Positions 11,601 to 26,600 of a stretch of DNA of 64,000 nt are shown here, piece after piece (position 1 is the first letter of the stretch; each line of letters begins with the position of its first letter). Both the position numbers and the translations under genes were made by a program. Location of the stretch: contig VXAU01002491.1 of the NCBI GenBank assembly GCA_013399695.1, positions 1-64,000 on the forward strand. The letters run 5' to 3'. The DNA is from Formicarius rufipectus (Eukaryota; Chordata; Aves; Passeriformes; Formicariidae). Under the pieces are notes generated by a model. That model made no database searches. It was not told the DNA's origin and saw only the letters and a list, made by a program, of their open reading frames with translations.

Positions 11601-14600
11601 TTCACCCTGAAGTTTTTCGACATCCGAGTGTCTCAAGTAGAACTAGACCTAAGGGGGGACTCTGAGCTGCTTTCATATGTGGCCTAAATCCAAATTTTTT
11701 GTTTCAGAAAAATGCAGATTTGTCTGAGATTTACATTAGGATCATTTCCAGAGTTTTCTAGCCTTCCAAAATGAAGACAGGAGATTTGTGTGAGGTGGTT
11801 GGGTTTTTTTTTTTTTTGTTTTTTTGTTTTTTTTGTTTTTTTTGGGGTTTTTTTGGGTTTTTTTTGGTTTTTTGTTTTGTTTTGTTTTGTTTTTTAAATT
11901 TCTGGAAATTGCTTTTTTCTTCCCCCCTCACTATCTGAATGAATTTCAGAGTGAATGAAGTAGCAGTGCAGAAACTCCTTGGGCTTACAGTCTCAGCTAC
12001 GTACAATGACATTTCATTCTCTCTGTGTGCAGAGTGAAGGACTGTTAGCTTGTACAGGGAGCTGTTTATCCTGCTCCTCTAAAAATGTCATTGGGTCTTT
12101 ACTTTCCATTTTAATAGTCAGCATATATCAAAGGAGAGCTCTGTTTGCATTTCTTGTAGAGGGCAGAGTTAAACTTTTGTTCCCTTACAATTTTATTTAA
12201 ATTTTCATATACCTTTCTCATCTTGTAGCAAAATGAACAGGTTTGGGGTGTTTTGTTTGTTTCATTCAATTTTTTTCAGTGCCAGAGACTTAGCAATTAT
12301 TAACCTATTTGCAGAGCTGCTAGAGCAACATTGGGAGAAAAGTCCTGTGCAAGGTAGGCAGTATAATGCAGTCCATCCAGGATGAACAGAGCATCAGTGC
12401 AATTTGCATAAATCTCACCTGGAATCAGAAAACGAGTCTTGTATAGAAATTTTTCCAACTACACAACAACTTGTTTTTCTAAACAAACCCAAATATACTT
12501 CTCAAGCCACAGTGCTTTCTGATGCCATATTCTATTTGAATATCCTTTAGGTGTCAGAATTTCTCACTGGCACTTACATGAGCACAGCATATTAGTGTCA
12601 CATGGGAGGCTGCATTGGTCTGTTTTTAAGGCACTCATGTCCTATCCCCCCACTCTTCAACTCATATGCGGTGTTTGTGATAGCTTTCTGCTGCTGCTGT
12701 AAACTGAGTGCTATATTTATAGTGATTTAGAAAACAGATTCTTATGTAGAATTCTGAAAGAAATAAAAATTAGAACTGCTATGGAAGCCTTTAAAACTTT
12801 GTGCTAACTTATTACCCTTTGAAGTGTTTAGGGTAGCATAAGTATGAATTGAATGTTAGGGTTGAATAGGAGTAGTTGCTTTTGATTTTTTTGTGGGAAT
12901 TGGAGTGAGACAGCATTTTAATTTGTGGGATCAATTAATTTGCTTGAACTGCTGTGACATTCAGTTTAATTACTCTATCAAAGTAAAATGTGGTACATGT
13001 AATGGCTTCCATGCAGTAGTCCTCCTTCCTCATCCTCCCATTGCTCCCTGACTCAAACACACAAATAAAAAATCATAAAGTTCATTTGGAATTACTGAAT
13101 ATAAATCTGGAATGTTAGAAGAAGCCTTGGATTTCTAATGAGGCTGGTCTTCAGGGCTGGAACAGCCCAGAGCTGCAAGGTTGCAGGTGTGAAACCTGGC
13201 CTTGAACTCTTTCTATTTCTGAATCTGCTGCTTGGAAGTGTTTCTGTAACCTGGCACATGGTAGGGGAAATGGAAAGAAAAGCAGCTACATAGGCATATC
13301 AAACAGCCATAAGGACTTGCAATGCTTGCTCACAAAGCTATTGTTAACAGCTGAGCAGAACACAGCAGTGCTGTCACCAAAAAGTGCACCGATGTTAGTC
13401 ATGAGGGGGAGATCAAGAGGGCTGGTGTTTGCCATGCACAGTTTAAGACAGTTTGTATTCCATCTTGCTGCAAGAACAGTTCCTGAGATTCTCTGTGATC
13501 TGTCACAGCTTTTTCCACCTGATGGCTCTGAGTTGGATGACTTCTTGTACATATTTGAAAGTGCTTTAGGGCCTCTGCAAGTGAAGGTGAAGCTTTTCTT
13601 ATGTAATAACGGGCATGGATAGGGGCCTACTTTCCTATCTGATCATTGACTTCTACTTGGAAAGCTTCGGGTCCATAGAAGGTGCTTATTTTCTTGGAGG
13701 TATGAAATAATTTTGGTCCATACACAATATACATTATCTGGCCATTGCTATCCCTGTGAGTAATCTACCTGCTGCAGCCTACTTGCTGCACAGTTGTCAA
13801 AAATCAAATGTGTCATGATGTAGTAAACATCCCCTAAATCTGTCATGTTTTAGAATGAGGTGTGTCAGATCTTCATGGTTGGTGTGAGAATTGCCTTACT
13901 GTCATTACTGGTGCCTGTCTGCTCTTGGTGTATGAAATCTAGAGGCTATAGAAATGTTCAAAGTAAATCCATCCACGTGTTCACACACAGGCATGCAACA
14001 GGAGTCAGAGAGGCAGGGAAAGGGAACTTAAATAGATTTAAAACTCAAATCTGAATTCAAAGGAGTGAGGAGGTCAGGAGAAAGGGTCAGTCTTTCCTTG
14101 AGGCCAGACATTATTAAAAATCTCTGATCCCCTGTAATAATCCTTCATCTTTTTTAATTCTCTACCTTCTGCACACAGACATGCAGGGACACATAATACT
14201 GTAAGAAGGCCAATTTGGCCTGCTAAAAGCCATTAATTCCAGGCATGGAAGTCACTGACGTATCTTTGCCACATGCCAGCTGTGCCGTGGCCAACCTGTG
14301 TTGGTTAAAGAAAATTCTCTCACTCAGCACAGAGGAGTATAAGTAAAAGAAAGCCTTGTAGCTGTTCAGCTCTCCAGTGACCTCCCTATGGATGAGAATG
14401 TGCATTTCACTGAATTAGACATTTCCCCGTATGAGGTGCTCTTGCTCCCCTTCTCTGGTGACAAGAGTAGTGGAGAAGTTCTTGCAGGGGGAACTGATGA
14501 ACTTCCCGTAAGGCTGATATGCAAGTTAGAAATTATTTCCCTTCCTGTTTTGTTCCCCTCCATCAGTGTTTTTCATTTGGTCAGAAAAAAAAATATTTAT

Positions 14601-17600
14601 TCCTGTTCTCCCATGTACTTCTGGAAGTCTTTGTCTCATTTGGTCACTGTTTGGTTTTTTCCCCTCTTCCCTTCTGTTTTCTTCTTTTGAAAGTTGCACT
14701 TGGTGCAAGGTGAATCACATTACTGTCACTTCTTTCCTTCTCAGCTCTTACTGTGACTTGCTGAACCAACAGGTGTACCGAGGGGACATCACAGAGGAGG
14801 AACAGTAGTGAGACTGTCTTGGCTGGGGTTGCAGTCTCATCTAAGACTACATGACTGGGGCCAAGTGAATTAGCCCCAGACACCTCATGGGTAGTGGTGG
14901 AAGAATCCAGGCATGGAAGAAAATACTGGCTTAACTACATTGAGGTAGCCAAATCAGTCTTCAGAATTTCTGCCTTTTAAATGACCAGCTTGGGAAATCA
15001 GGAGGTTCCTCAACAAACCGTGTCGCCTGGGGGTTCAGCTGAAAGAGCTGACAGAATTTCCTTGTGGGCTGCTTAGCTTGTTTTCAGTTGGGTTTTTCTT
15101 AATCCATAGGTATTCTGCTTGATCTGTTCCTCTGTTGAAGTCACTGTTATGACAAAAGGAGAGAGGTGAACAAATTGAGGAAGGAGGCACAGCCAGGTGT
15201 CAGTAGCATATTGGATATGTTCCAGAGTGGCTTTCTTATGAAAGACCCATCACATAAACAATGTGGTAGCAGTTGGTCTGTCATTATTCAAGTACCACCA
15301 TGAGTTTTGGAAAAATTGGTAAGAAATGTCTCCTTTTAATAAATCATAGGAAGTAATTGCCAGTGAAGCAAGCAAAATAGCGAGAGAAGAGGAGAAAACA
15401 GCATATCATCTCTGACAGCTCAGGGAGTTTTTGAACATCTTACCTTTTGGGAGTGGAAGGATCTTTACACACATTTCCCAGCTGATTGGTGGCTGAATTG
15501 CCAGCAAAACAGACAAGGAAACACAGAGGAATGTTTTCGTAGACTTGGGAGTTTTTGATGCCATTTAAGAAGTGCTGCTAAATTAGAGAACTTTTAGCCC
15601 TTGGGAATTGTACCTCTTTTTGATCTGCTCTGGTTTTTCCACAGTTCTCATTGTCATTGAATAGACTAGAGCTGTTCTATTTCTGTGTTTCAATACATAG
15701 GTTAGTGCTGGCTGGACTGGTGGAGACCCAGAACGCTCAGTGCTACCAAAAAACTATGAAAGCTGTGGGACAGACTATTGACTATATGTCAGAGTTTTCA
15801 GGAAGTGGCTTCAGTTCATCATTGCATGTTTCAGCTATGAAATTTTGTGGCATATGGCCAGCCTGGTAAGGCTGGAGGTCATGTGTGGTTTCCTGCCAAG
15901 CAAGCTCTGGTAAAAAATGAGTAATCTTTGAGTTTAGATACTGCTCTTGTTATGATGGTGTAATTTAAATCAAAAGAGGAACCTCACTGCATGCTTGTAT
16001 CTGATTTCTGTTGTGTTTCAACCTTTAGTTATGTGATATAAATTAACACCCAAATGCTGTATCTGTGACTCTGTCTTCAACTGGTTTCCCACAGCTTGAG
16101 GAATAAATTGGAATTCTTTAGCTATTTTAGTTTTTAGCTTGCTCAGCAAAAGGCTGTGGGTCTTCAGGACTCTAATGACGTAAAGTAATCCAAGCAGTAT
16201 TCCTCCTGAATTTTGAGAGATAACCTACAGTAAGGGAGATATTTATTGAAATAATTGCTTAATAATACAGGGTAAGTATATATATATATATAGAAAGATT
16301 TCTTGTTTAAAATTGAACTTTGCATTTCAGAAATAAACAAAAAATTATCAAGTATAAGGAGGGCAGGGGCATGGTCCCCAGATCCCTCTTGCCCCCAAGT
16401 AACTTGCAGGTTAGCACATTTCTTTCCCTTTCTCTGAGCCCCAACTCGAACACCCACCTTTCTGGACACAATTCTTGAGTTGCATCAGCCAGTCTTGAGG
16501 CAAAGTCTGTCTAGTGCAGCTTCCTCCTTTTTCTGGCGTATCTGAATCATTCCGGAGTTGGGAAAAACAACCTTTCTACAGGAAAGCTACTTCGTACCTC
16601 AGATACACATGCTGGAACACGCTCAAATTGGAAAAATATATCAAAGTTAGTCTTTATCTAGGAAAAACTGTAGTCAACTCTAATAATTGTGGCAATTATT
16701 TTGTCTGAGAGAAAAAAAGAGCTGGCATAGAGATCTAATTCTTACTGTGTGTTGTCTTCAAGGCAGCATGAAAGTGATGGGTATGTGGGCTGTCTGCTGT
16801 CCATTTGCTCCAGGAAAGACATGTTGGCTTCAGGCTGTACAGGCTGTGATGTCAAGATTTATGTAAGAACTGGCTGCATCCTAAGGCAGTGCTGCAGTGT
16901 GCACACTGAGGATAGTAACGGGTCCTTTTTGATGATCAAGTGCAAGGATACAAATCTGTTTTTCTGAGCATTTGCAAGGATCTGGCCTCCAAAATTACCC
17001 ATTATTTGGGAGCAGTGAAATAACTCTTTTGTTTAGTTCTAGCATTCTTTATGGTTATTTTTGTTTAGCAAATAATAAGTCACTATTAGCTTTGAATCAA
17101 GCATTCACCTTGATTTGGAAACATGTTTAAATAGCACAGTTTCTGTGGTCTGGACGTGAATAATAAACAACTGGCCAATTTCAGTGGTGTGTTAAATGAA
17201 AGTACACAGTTTATTAATTTACTCAGGAACAGATAACTCAACTTCATTAATTCAGAAAACTTTAAGAAATTGAAGGAGTAGAAGAATGTCTGAGTTCACT
17301 TGGTGTTTGGTGTGATTACCCCAGGATGAGTTGCACTGTAAATAGTGAGCAAAGGGTGCAACCCTGCCTCTACAAAAGGCTGCTTTTGACTGCAGAGTCC
17401 TTAATCACACTGACTGTCACAAAAAGCTTTCTCCAAAAGAGTTATTTCTAACTTTCCAGGAATGGCTGAATCTTTTCCAGAGTGGTTGGGACATTGCTTC
17501 ATGGGATCGTTTCAAGATTTATTAACTGCATGAGGCAACTTACCTTTGGCAGTGTTTTTCATGCCTGTTTTCTGTGCATGCTGAAGCTCCAGCACATGGA

Positions 17601-20600
17601 ACTAAGTTCTTGCTTGATAGAGGATATTTGATGCAGGTTTTTCTTTTCCATTCCTGATCTGAGATTTCCATTAAAAGGAAAACACAGTACATACCCACAA
17701 ATTAACATAAAAGCAAAGCTACTTTCTACTTGGTTAAACTTCTGTATTACTGTGGAAAGTTAGCTATTCATGGTGAAGGAATGTTGGTTATCACAGGGTT
17801 GGATGCAGCTGTGATGCTGATGGAGGAGGATGCAGTGCAGCTGCTGCTTTCTCATTTTGTGATGTAAAAAATGTCAGACTTGAAGGTGATAATAGGAATT
17901 TTGAAGCATCCTTTATCTACTCTCCTCCTTAATTCTCTCCATCATCCCTTGCTTGACTCTCTCATAGTGGAATTAGACATGTGTTTTTTTCGTCTTATTT
18001 TGCTGCAGTTTGTGTATTGTGATGACCACTTAAAACCTGTGTGACAGTTCTGTTCTCCCTGTTCTGTGTATCTCAACAGAAACAGTCGTATATTCCTCAT
18101 TTGCTAAATCCACTGATTTTCATACACTGTTTTTATTCTTTGGCTACCCTTAAATTTTAGGTGTGGGTTGCAATGTTGATGTTAAGATTAGTCTTGCTTT
18201 TAACATTAAACATGTAATTCATTAGTTTACTTAACCTGGAGTTGGAAGGCAACTCTGTCATTTAAGTAACTAGTAGTGTTAGCTCTCTGCTTTTTGTAGC
18301 TCTTATTACAAATGTTTCTTCTTTTTTAGAATTCTCAGAGTAAAGTGAGGGTCTGATTATTGACACTGCCAAAGTATTTCAGGGGTTTTTTTGTGTGTGG
18401 TTTTTTTGTTTGTTTGTTTTTTGTTGTTGTTTTTTGTTTGCCTTTTTTTTTAAAAACTTTGGATGCCAACAAAAAATATTCTTAGACTAGCCAGATGGAT
18501 AAAGGAGAAAAAAAGGCAAGAAGGAGGCATATCATGCTTAGCTAGGTAGAAGCTGAGTTTGCATTTCTGGTAGGGAGGATCTGAGGGCCTTTACTGTCTG
18601 AGGCTCATCCAGACAAAAAGGGAGAAGGTTATATAAATGTTAGAGAAAAGCTGAATGAGGTAGGTCTTGGTCTATACAGCTACTTACTTTGTGGGGATTT
18701 TTCATTATGAGAAAGGGTGTCAAGAGGCAGAGAGAGGGAAAAGGAGGAAAGATATTTGAGTTGGAAACTGACTGGTGTTACCAGCTAGACACACCACTAA
18801 ATTGTTAGGATCAGCCTAAACTATCACATTTTCTGGATAGGGCTGGTCTGAACTATGAACAGCCATAATGGCAAAGCACAGGTTTCTGTTGCAGGGGCAC
18901 AGTGAAAGCTCAGAGGCTTTGGATGAGTGTTGTGATTAGATCAGTGAAACAAGAAGATAATTTATATGACAGTTTAAAAGGATCCAAGCAGTCAAAAAAT
19001 TTAAATAGTATGCAAAAGGTGGTGAGAATGTGAAACAAGTTTTAACTCTCTTGAGAGTAAAATTGGATCTTACACCTATTTGCGTAGGATGGGGAGATGA
19101 ATCGTTGAAGCAGCCTGATGGCAACTCTAGAAAGGTGGCCAAGCTGAAGGCACTCAGAGCCTTCCCACATGCATGAAGAAGAAAAGGTGAAGAGCTGATG
19201 GCTGGCGTGTTGACAAAAACATGAGATGTCATACAGACCTACTGTTTTTACACCAAGAACCCTCATGTCCTTCATCTGTTCCAGCACTCTCTGGCACCCA
19301 AAGATGAGTGTAACAGGAGAGAAAAAGGATTGATGTTTTTAGAAGGAGAAAATGAAGGCACCAAGAATACAAAACTGTATGCTCGAAGAATAATATAAAT
19401 GAGCTTTAAAGGAAATCACATCTCGCCTGTTTTATAATGTAAGATGTCATCAGAATGCAAGTGGTTAGAAGAGAATAGGATGTTTCTGGAGCTCCCCTTT
19501 GAAAGGACCTGTCAGTGCAATGTGGCGTTCAACCTTTTCATAGTAGTGGGAAACCTGACAATGCTGCTCACTGGAGAACAATGTTGGAGGCAAAGAGGAG
19601 TTAGAGGAGAGAAACGGTAAAAAAATATTAGACTATCAATTTTAGGAGCCCTTGAATTCTGAGGTAAGATGAAACCCATAATGCTGATTCAATTCCAGCA
19701 ATGTTCTTAACATACGCTTTAATAACAAATAAACCATGTCAAAACTTAAAAGACTTTTTACTCTCCAGCAGTTTAGGGTCTTTACTGGCTCCACCAAGCA
19801 CAATGAGGGAAGAGGGCAAAGACATAAAAAGAAGAAATAGCTAACAGTCAATGTGTATTACAAATTTTGAAGAAGTGTTTCAAGGAACTTGGTCATGATA
19901 ATTGAAGTGGGATTTAGGACCAGCAAGATCCGAACAGAAATGTTCCCAGGCCTGTTGGGTGAATATTCTGAATAATGCAATGCCACCTAACTTGTCCTAA
20001 AAATCTCTCTGGTCTTGGGGTTGTATAGCTTGGCAATGTTCATTTTGAAGACATCCTGCTGTGTGCTGCAGAAGTTGGAGGAGACTGGAGGAAGGCTAGT
20101 GGAGTAGCAGTGTTTAGAAAGGTAAATACAAACCCTTGATGATATACTTACACATGGGGCAAAGTTAGGAGGGATTTCAAATAATGACAAAGGCAGACAA
20201 GGAGAAGTTGTGTTGATGTGTTAATGTGCACTCATTCAAATAAAACAAGTGTGGTTGCATGGAAAAATGAGTTCAGAGGTTTTGGAGGGAAAAAACCCAT
20301 AGCTACAGAACGGAGTGCTACATCCTTAGAAATGATGCCTCTGCTAAGTCTGTTGGTCACAGTGAGCAATCAGCCCATTATATTATTAATTTAAAGCCAT
20401 GGCAAAAAAAATGCCAGCCTTGGTAGTAGAGATAGGATGGATGAGTAGGAGTAAGTGGTGAAATTAATGCTTAATGTGGTTCTCATGGAACCACAACAAA
20501 AATAAAATCATAGAATCACATCTGATGTGTGCTCTTCAGAAAGAATGCTGGTAAATTGTAACAGGTGCATGATTCCACAGCAGCAAAATCCCTTACAGTA

Positions 20601-23600
20601 AGAGATTCAGTTTTAAACTTAGAAAGGAGATCATTTAAATACCTTCACACAACACAAAAACTGGATATGAGAGATACTATAATAATTAGCAATGTGTATT
20701 ACATGGGTCATGCCTGAAAACAAAGCCTAACAAAATGAAGGTAATTAAATGCCAAGTATATTAATTAGCAGCCAATTGATTCTCCATTCCTTTTATCATC
20801 TGCTGATATCTTCAGACAAAAACTCTTTGGAAGATGCAGCTTGGCCCAGCATGAGACGGGCATTAATCAAAAGCAAGTTATTAAGCTTAATAAAAAGATG
20901 ATGAGACACAGTTCCATGGCTTCTGCCGTGTACAGGTGTTGCTATAATTTCTGAACTTAGTAGGACTTTTGGCACCCATATACAGAGTGAAATCTGTTGA
21001 AATCATAGCCATGACCCCCTATTTTGAAGATTTAGGTTTTGAGCATGTATTGTTTTTAATCATGAGAATGTGCTAGATGGTCATTAGTCATCTGTTTTTG
21101 AAGTTACAGAGAACTACCTCTTCCTGAATAAAAATACTGTTTTACTTTACAAAAGGAGATAATCGAAGGCATCAGAAATGTAGTGTCTTTGTATGTGCTT
21201 TTAGAGGGTGTTTAGAATTTAGGAGGCGTTTTCCTCTTTAAATACCTGATTTGGTTTTCATGTTGTAAATCTGATCTTACTCTTGAGAGTGCGGTGCAGT
21301 ACAGACTGTGAGAAAACACTGGCTCAGGAAGGAAGAAATAAAATTTGAGGAAAGATTTAACACAGTGTAATTTATGATAATGTCACTTGTAATTGCCTGT
21401 ATACTACAGACTCCAGTGTTGACTCTGCCATGCATGACTCAAGTTTTTAGTACTTTTTTACTTTTTCTGTGTGTTCAGAGAAATATTTCAAGAGAAAATC
21501 CTCTGCTTTCTGTAGGAAGGTATGGTGAATTGGTCATATTCACAATATTAAAGAACAGATTTCTTTCTACTTTGTTTTAGTAATGTTAAGTGAATGGTTG
21601 TGGTAAATGTGGTCTTCTTGTATGGTGTATGTAGTTTGATAATCTAGGTCGTCCTAATACTACTACTCTGAAAAGAAATTATGATGAATTTAAAGGACTT
21701 AAGTCTAGTTTTACAGAATTTATGAAGTAAGGTTGCAGTATCACTATCTGATCTCTCAGATGTTTATCATTGTGGCACTGACATCTACAAATGAGATGTA
21801 ATTGATTAGTTTTTACCTGACACTCCTACAGTTGTCATGTCATGTGAGCGTGAGCAGCAGCATCGTGTCCTGCGTGCAGTGGGGAGGTGTGAGTGCGGCA
21901 GGATTGGGCCACGCGAGTGACTCACTTTCCCAGGTTAACTGTTCTCCTCCTCAGAGCTTATCACACTTTGTTACTATGGGCTAATTTAGGTCCTTAAATT
22001 AGCAGCTGCTTAGGGAGAAATTTCCAGATGATGCCTTTTTATCATTTCACTGTTTTCAGTTGTATGTCATTTTACTCTCTAGGGACGTTATTTGCTGAGA
22101 GCTGCTGGGAGGGGGTGAGTTTGAGGTGGCTGGGGAAGCAGGCGAGTGCTTTGCTAACTTTCTGCTTTTGAAACAGGGGTAGTTGAGCTTGTTGAGGCAG
22201 TAATTAAGCTGTGAGAAGGATTTTTATCCAGTGAGTGTGGCTTTTTGTTGTCCATGTATTTTTGTTGTTGCAGTTTTAGTTAATTAAGAAAAAAATTAAG
22301 AAATCATTACAACGATACTGCTTACCTTGATGGGATAGAATTAAGCTCAGTTTTTCATTGAGCAGATGCTAATTGATTTAGAATTGAAAAGTGATGTTGC
22401 ACTGGACCTTATCTTGAATAGTACTGTACATAGGAGATACAGCTTGTCAAGCGAGCAAAATACTTTAACAACTTTAGATCATAGTGTTGTGAGGTTGTGT
22501 TAGGACTTGGTTTTTCTTTTTTTTTTTTTAAACCCCAAAACTTTCATCCCTAAAAGAGCAGAACTCTTTTCTGAAGCCTGTGGGGTCAGTGATATCTAAT
22601 CCCCTCTAGACATTTGTGATGTTATTTGACAGGTCTGTGGGCTGTGTTCACGAGTGCTAGTGGGAGCAGGATGGACAGAGGAAAGGATTCAGGGAACCTT
22701 GTGAAGTCTGTCTGGTAAATGACCCTTATTATTGTTAAATATTAATATTCTGAAAACAACCACAGGCCCCATTTGAGACTGCTGACTTATCTCTGCTGGA
22801 TCTCTGCTCATTTTGTACGCATCCTTTGGAATTTATAAAATGTACAGCTGATGTTTAAATAAAAATTTGGAAGGTGGGTGAAGGTTAGCTTTTCAGTGGA
22901 GAGTGTGCTGTTTGCCTAGATGTGTCAGCATGGCTTGCAGTGAGTGCTGCACCACACTGGTAACTTTATCTTACTGTCCTTGGGATAGGAATGGTGATCC
23001 TTTAATGTTTTCTTAATCAATCATATCTGAATGGTGATATTCTAAGAGTAGCCTGTGGAAAAAAAATAGTAGATCAAAATACGATGAGTTCTCTTGAAAG
23101 TAACACCATTTAAAAAGTGTAACATTCTTGGTTTTGTGTTTGTTAGAAATCTCCTGCTTATTCTGACCTTTCTAAATGTCAGGTTCAGGTTTGGTGAGAT
23201 TGTGCTTGTGGTACTTGAGAGCAATCCTCATATGTGTTTTAAATTATCTTTAGAGAATGTGTTTTTAGAGAGACATGCAAATGTGTATACCCTAAGCTAT
23301 TTTCTTATCTGAAATGATGTCTTTGTCTAAAAATACCCCTCCAAACTTGAGCATTTAATTCACAGAAAACACATGCTGCAAAGAGCACTGGGAGCACATT
23401 GCATTGTCAATATAACCTGGTGATAAAAATGGAGGAAATTGTGCAGTGATACCTTTTGGGGACGTACTGGGAGATTGCTTGTCCTCCAAAATATCTGGTG
23501 AAGGCGGGACAGTAAGGTTTTCAGGACATTATCACCAAGGCAGATTCTTTGGCTGTTGAGTAGATTGAGTATCCTTCTGACTTGTGCTCTCTATCTTAGC

Positions 23601-26600
23601 TGACAGTCACAGCTCTCCCCGAGAAGACACCCCAACTGGGAGTATGGATTCTCTTTCTTCCCAGTCTCCAACACCTGCCTTCTCTAGTAGCCCTCTTGGG
23701 CTCTTGGATGGAAATCACCTTATCATGGACAGTGGAGACCTTGCAGGCTGGACAACAAATCTGTAAGTAACCTGAATAATAAGTAAGGATTTTTCCACTA
23801 GGGTGCTTGTGCTCATGAAACACTTTTCCTCTTCAATTTGGTGAAAAGTGAGTGAATATTACAAATTGCATATAACTGAATTTGTTTTCTTCTGCTAAGA
23901 AATGTGTTTATATGTTGGGCTGGAGCTTAGAATCTACTTGAATGCTTGTGGGAAAGAAATGTTATTTTCCTGCTGAAACCTAGTTCATTTTCCTGTGAAC
24001 TGTTATAAAATGTGAAATGGTTTTTATTTAAGCAATGAATATATAAGTTAAACTGTATATGGTGCATTATGCTAGTTTTATTTCAAGACAGCATTAAGCT
24101 GCACTTAGATGCCATGCTGTTAAGACCGAGGGCCAGATTTGGGTTTGGACAAACACTGTAATGAGTGTGTGCTCAGATGCCATTGTCCAAGAACATTGTC
24201 TTTGTTAATCTCTTCTTAAATTAAATTCCTATTTTCTAATGAAAATGCAATCTATTACTTTCAGTAGATTCTGTAGATGTTTAGGTTTTAAGCATGACTT
24301 CCATTTAGCAGAAGTTGACATTGAAATGCTAGTCCTATCTCTGTGTTACAAATTCAGGTTTGATACACAAAAAACTGAGCATAACTTGTTTTTAAATCAG
24401 AGTTGAACTTGAATTCTCTGGTTTGCTCTTCATACAAACTTTAACCAATATCAAGACAGTTTTCCAGACTTCATTGCCAAGAAGAGTGGAAGGAGCAAGT
24501 CTGGAAAAAAGATCTGTTACAAATATTTTCCATAATGGCATTCTGAGTAGCCTACTTTGTTGATGAAGCAAGTGTGTAAAATATATGTGTAGATGTATGT
24601 AGCACATGAGGATATAGTCATACATTTGGTTTGTATTTCTAAATGCACACATAATTAACTGCTGATTAGAGTACTTGCTAACTAGACCAATTTTTTTCTC
24701 ATATGTATTGAAAGTATTCCAGACTTAGAGCTATTTTACATAAATACTGTTTTGTCAGTAGAGGTTTGAAATTACTCTTTGCTTATCGTCTTGTGCTGTC
24801 CTCCAGAAGTGGGTAGAATTAGCAGTAAGTTGTATCTGACAAAGAGAGGTGCATGTGTGGAAAAGATACTGTAGCTGATATAAAACTGGACTGTTGAAGA
24901 AAGCCAGCATAGCTAATTAGAGAACACAGGGTTAGCAGGACATTGATAATGTCACTTCAGAGAACAGAAGGAGGAGTGTTGGTTTTATCCAGAGAGTTTG
25001 GGAAGTCCAGGTGTTCGAAAGGACATTGCAATTTTTTTCATTTGTTAATTTTCGTAAAAAATTACACTCTATGGCTGTTTCAGAAGTTTTTCTTGATGTC
25101 TTGAGGTTTTCTGCTCAGTTGGAAACAGTACTTAGAGTTCTGTTTGGAAGGAAAAAAAAAAGTGCATGGTATGTGCATTTAGATTATTTGTCAAAAGTAG
25201 TTTCTTTATTCTGTTTGCTTGTCTGGGAAGTTTGCTTAGGAATTACCTCTGTAACAAGCCTGGACAGCGACAGAGAGTAGTCTGTGAACGTTACATTCTT
25301 TCTTTCCTCTACTTTCTCACCCCACGTTGGTTTCCCTTCCCTTCTAGAGGGCCTTGCCTTAACAAATAAAAGCCAAACCCAAACCACAACCTGGAACAAC
25401 CCCAGTGTATCGATGGCAGAGGAGCATAGAATGTACCTGCTGTACTTCAGCAGTCATTGTGCATTGTGGGGTCCTGTGGGCAGGGAAAGGCCATGGGTGA
25501 CTCGCCCTTGTGTAGCTCTGGTAGCTCTCACAGCCTCAGGAAATGTAGTATAGGCTGTTGACCTCTGCTTTGGTCATAGAATGTTCTCACAAATTGGACA
25601 ATCCCAGAGTTAGGTGGAGAACAATTCTTTCTGTTCATGCATGATTTCAAAATGTTTTGTACTTTGTGCCAAATTGGAAAAAAATCAACTCCTACAGTCT
25701 CAGTATCCTCTCTGAAATGGTATTGCAGTTCTTCACTGAGCTACAGCAAATGCCATACTGAGTCTAGAGGAAATGGAAATAGACAGGAGGATCTAGTTTC
25801 TCAAGTTTCTGCTGATGTTTCTAACACATGGGTGTCACTTGTAAGAGATTGATCACTATGGAGTTATGTAGTCAACAAGGTGATGGTGACTTCTTTGTGG
25901 TAGAAGAGTTTCTTGCATTGTTTCCTGAGGGTGGAACGTTGCATTGGGGGTCAAGGTGTGTCAAATATTCCAAGGCTGGTTTATAGCCGTAGTTTGCTTT
26001 AAGCAAGAGTACGTGATGGATAGCAAGAATACTTTTTGTGGTATTTGTTTTCAAGAAAGAAAAAGCTTGCTTTTTCTGGAGTGATAACTGTTGTCACCGT
26101 GATGTTTCCTGGCAGAGTTTTTTTGTGATGTGTGCCCTTCCCTTTACCACCTTTAAAAACAAAAGGAGCTACAGCTTCCAGCATGGTGAGATGAGCATAA
26201 AATGAAGGCAAATACACCCTCACCTCCTGACTGGCTCTGGGAGGGGGCCACGTGGCCGGAGTGGCAAAAGAAGCTAAGAGGACAAGGGCTATACCACCAA
26301 TCTGAACCATCTCACAAAGCCCTGACTGCTCAATTGTCTTATCAGGATTTAAAGATGTGCTATGCATACGGTGTGACTCGAAGGTGATGTTTCACATATG
26401 TGTCATTTTGAAGCCCTGTTAAACTGTTGGTTTTCATGTCTTTAAGTGTGTGTCTGCCTGATGCTAGATTTTCTTTGAAAGATCTGTGTGGATCAGACAT
26501 ATGCCCTGTGTTGTCATGTACTGCTGTAGGGGTGACTAGAGAGTTGGGTGCTGGTTGGCTCTCACTGCCCAAGGCAGGGTGGTTCTCAGTGGAGACCCAA

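Larger units (their letters stand above)
8654..23599 (+). other. ARHGAP10: ARHGAP10 intron, 14.9 kb
   Basis: The intron is bounded by GTAAG at 8654 and TTAG at 23598-23599. It contains a 28-bp alternating purine-pyrimidine tract just after the donor, two long T-rich tracts (11799-11897 and 18385-18451), a TA run near 16275-16291, and two AT-rich motif-dense stretches (12885-13015 and 20690-20900) that may be enhancers. I saw no coding exon, RNA gene or intact transposable element. Confidence 0.85.

Noticed and set aside
20506..20520. AATCATAGAATCACA resembles a CR1 terminus
   Set aside because: Only about 15 bp match and no CR1 body follows on either side. Too short to call.
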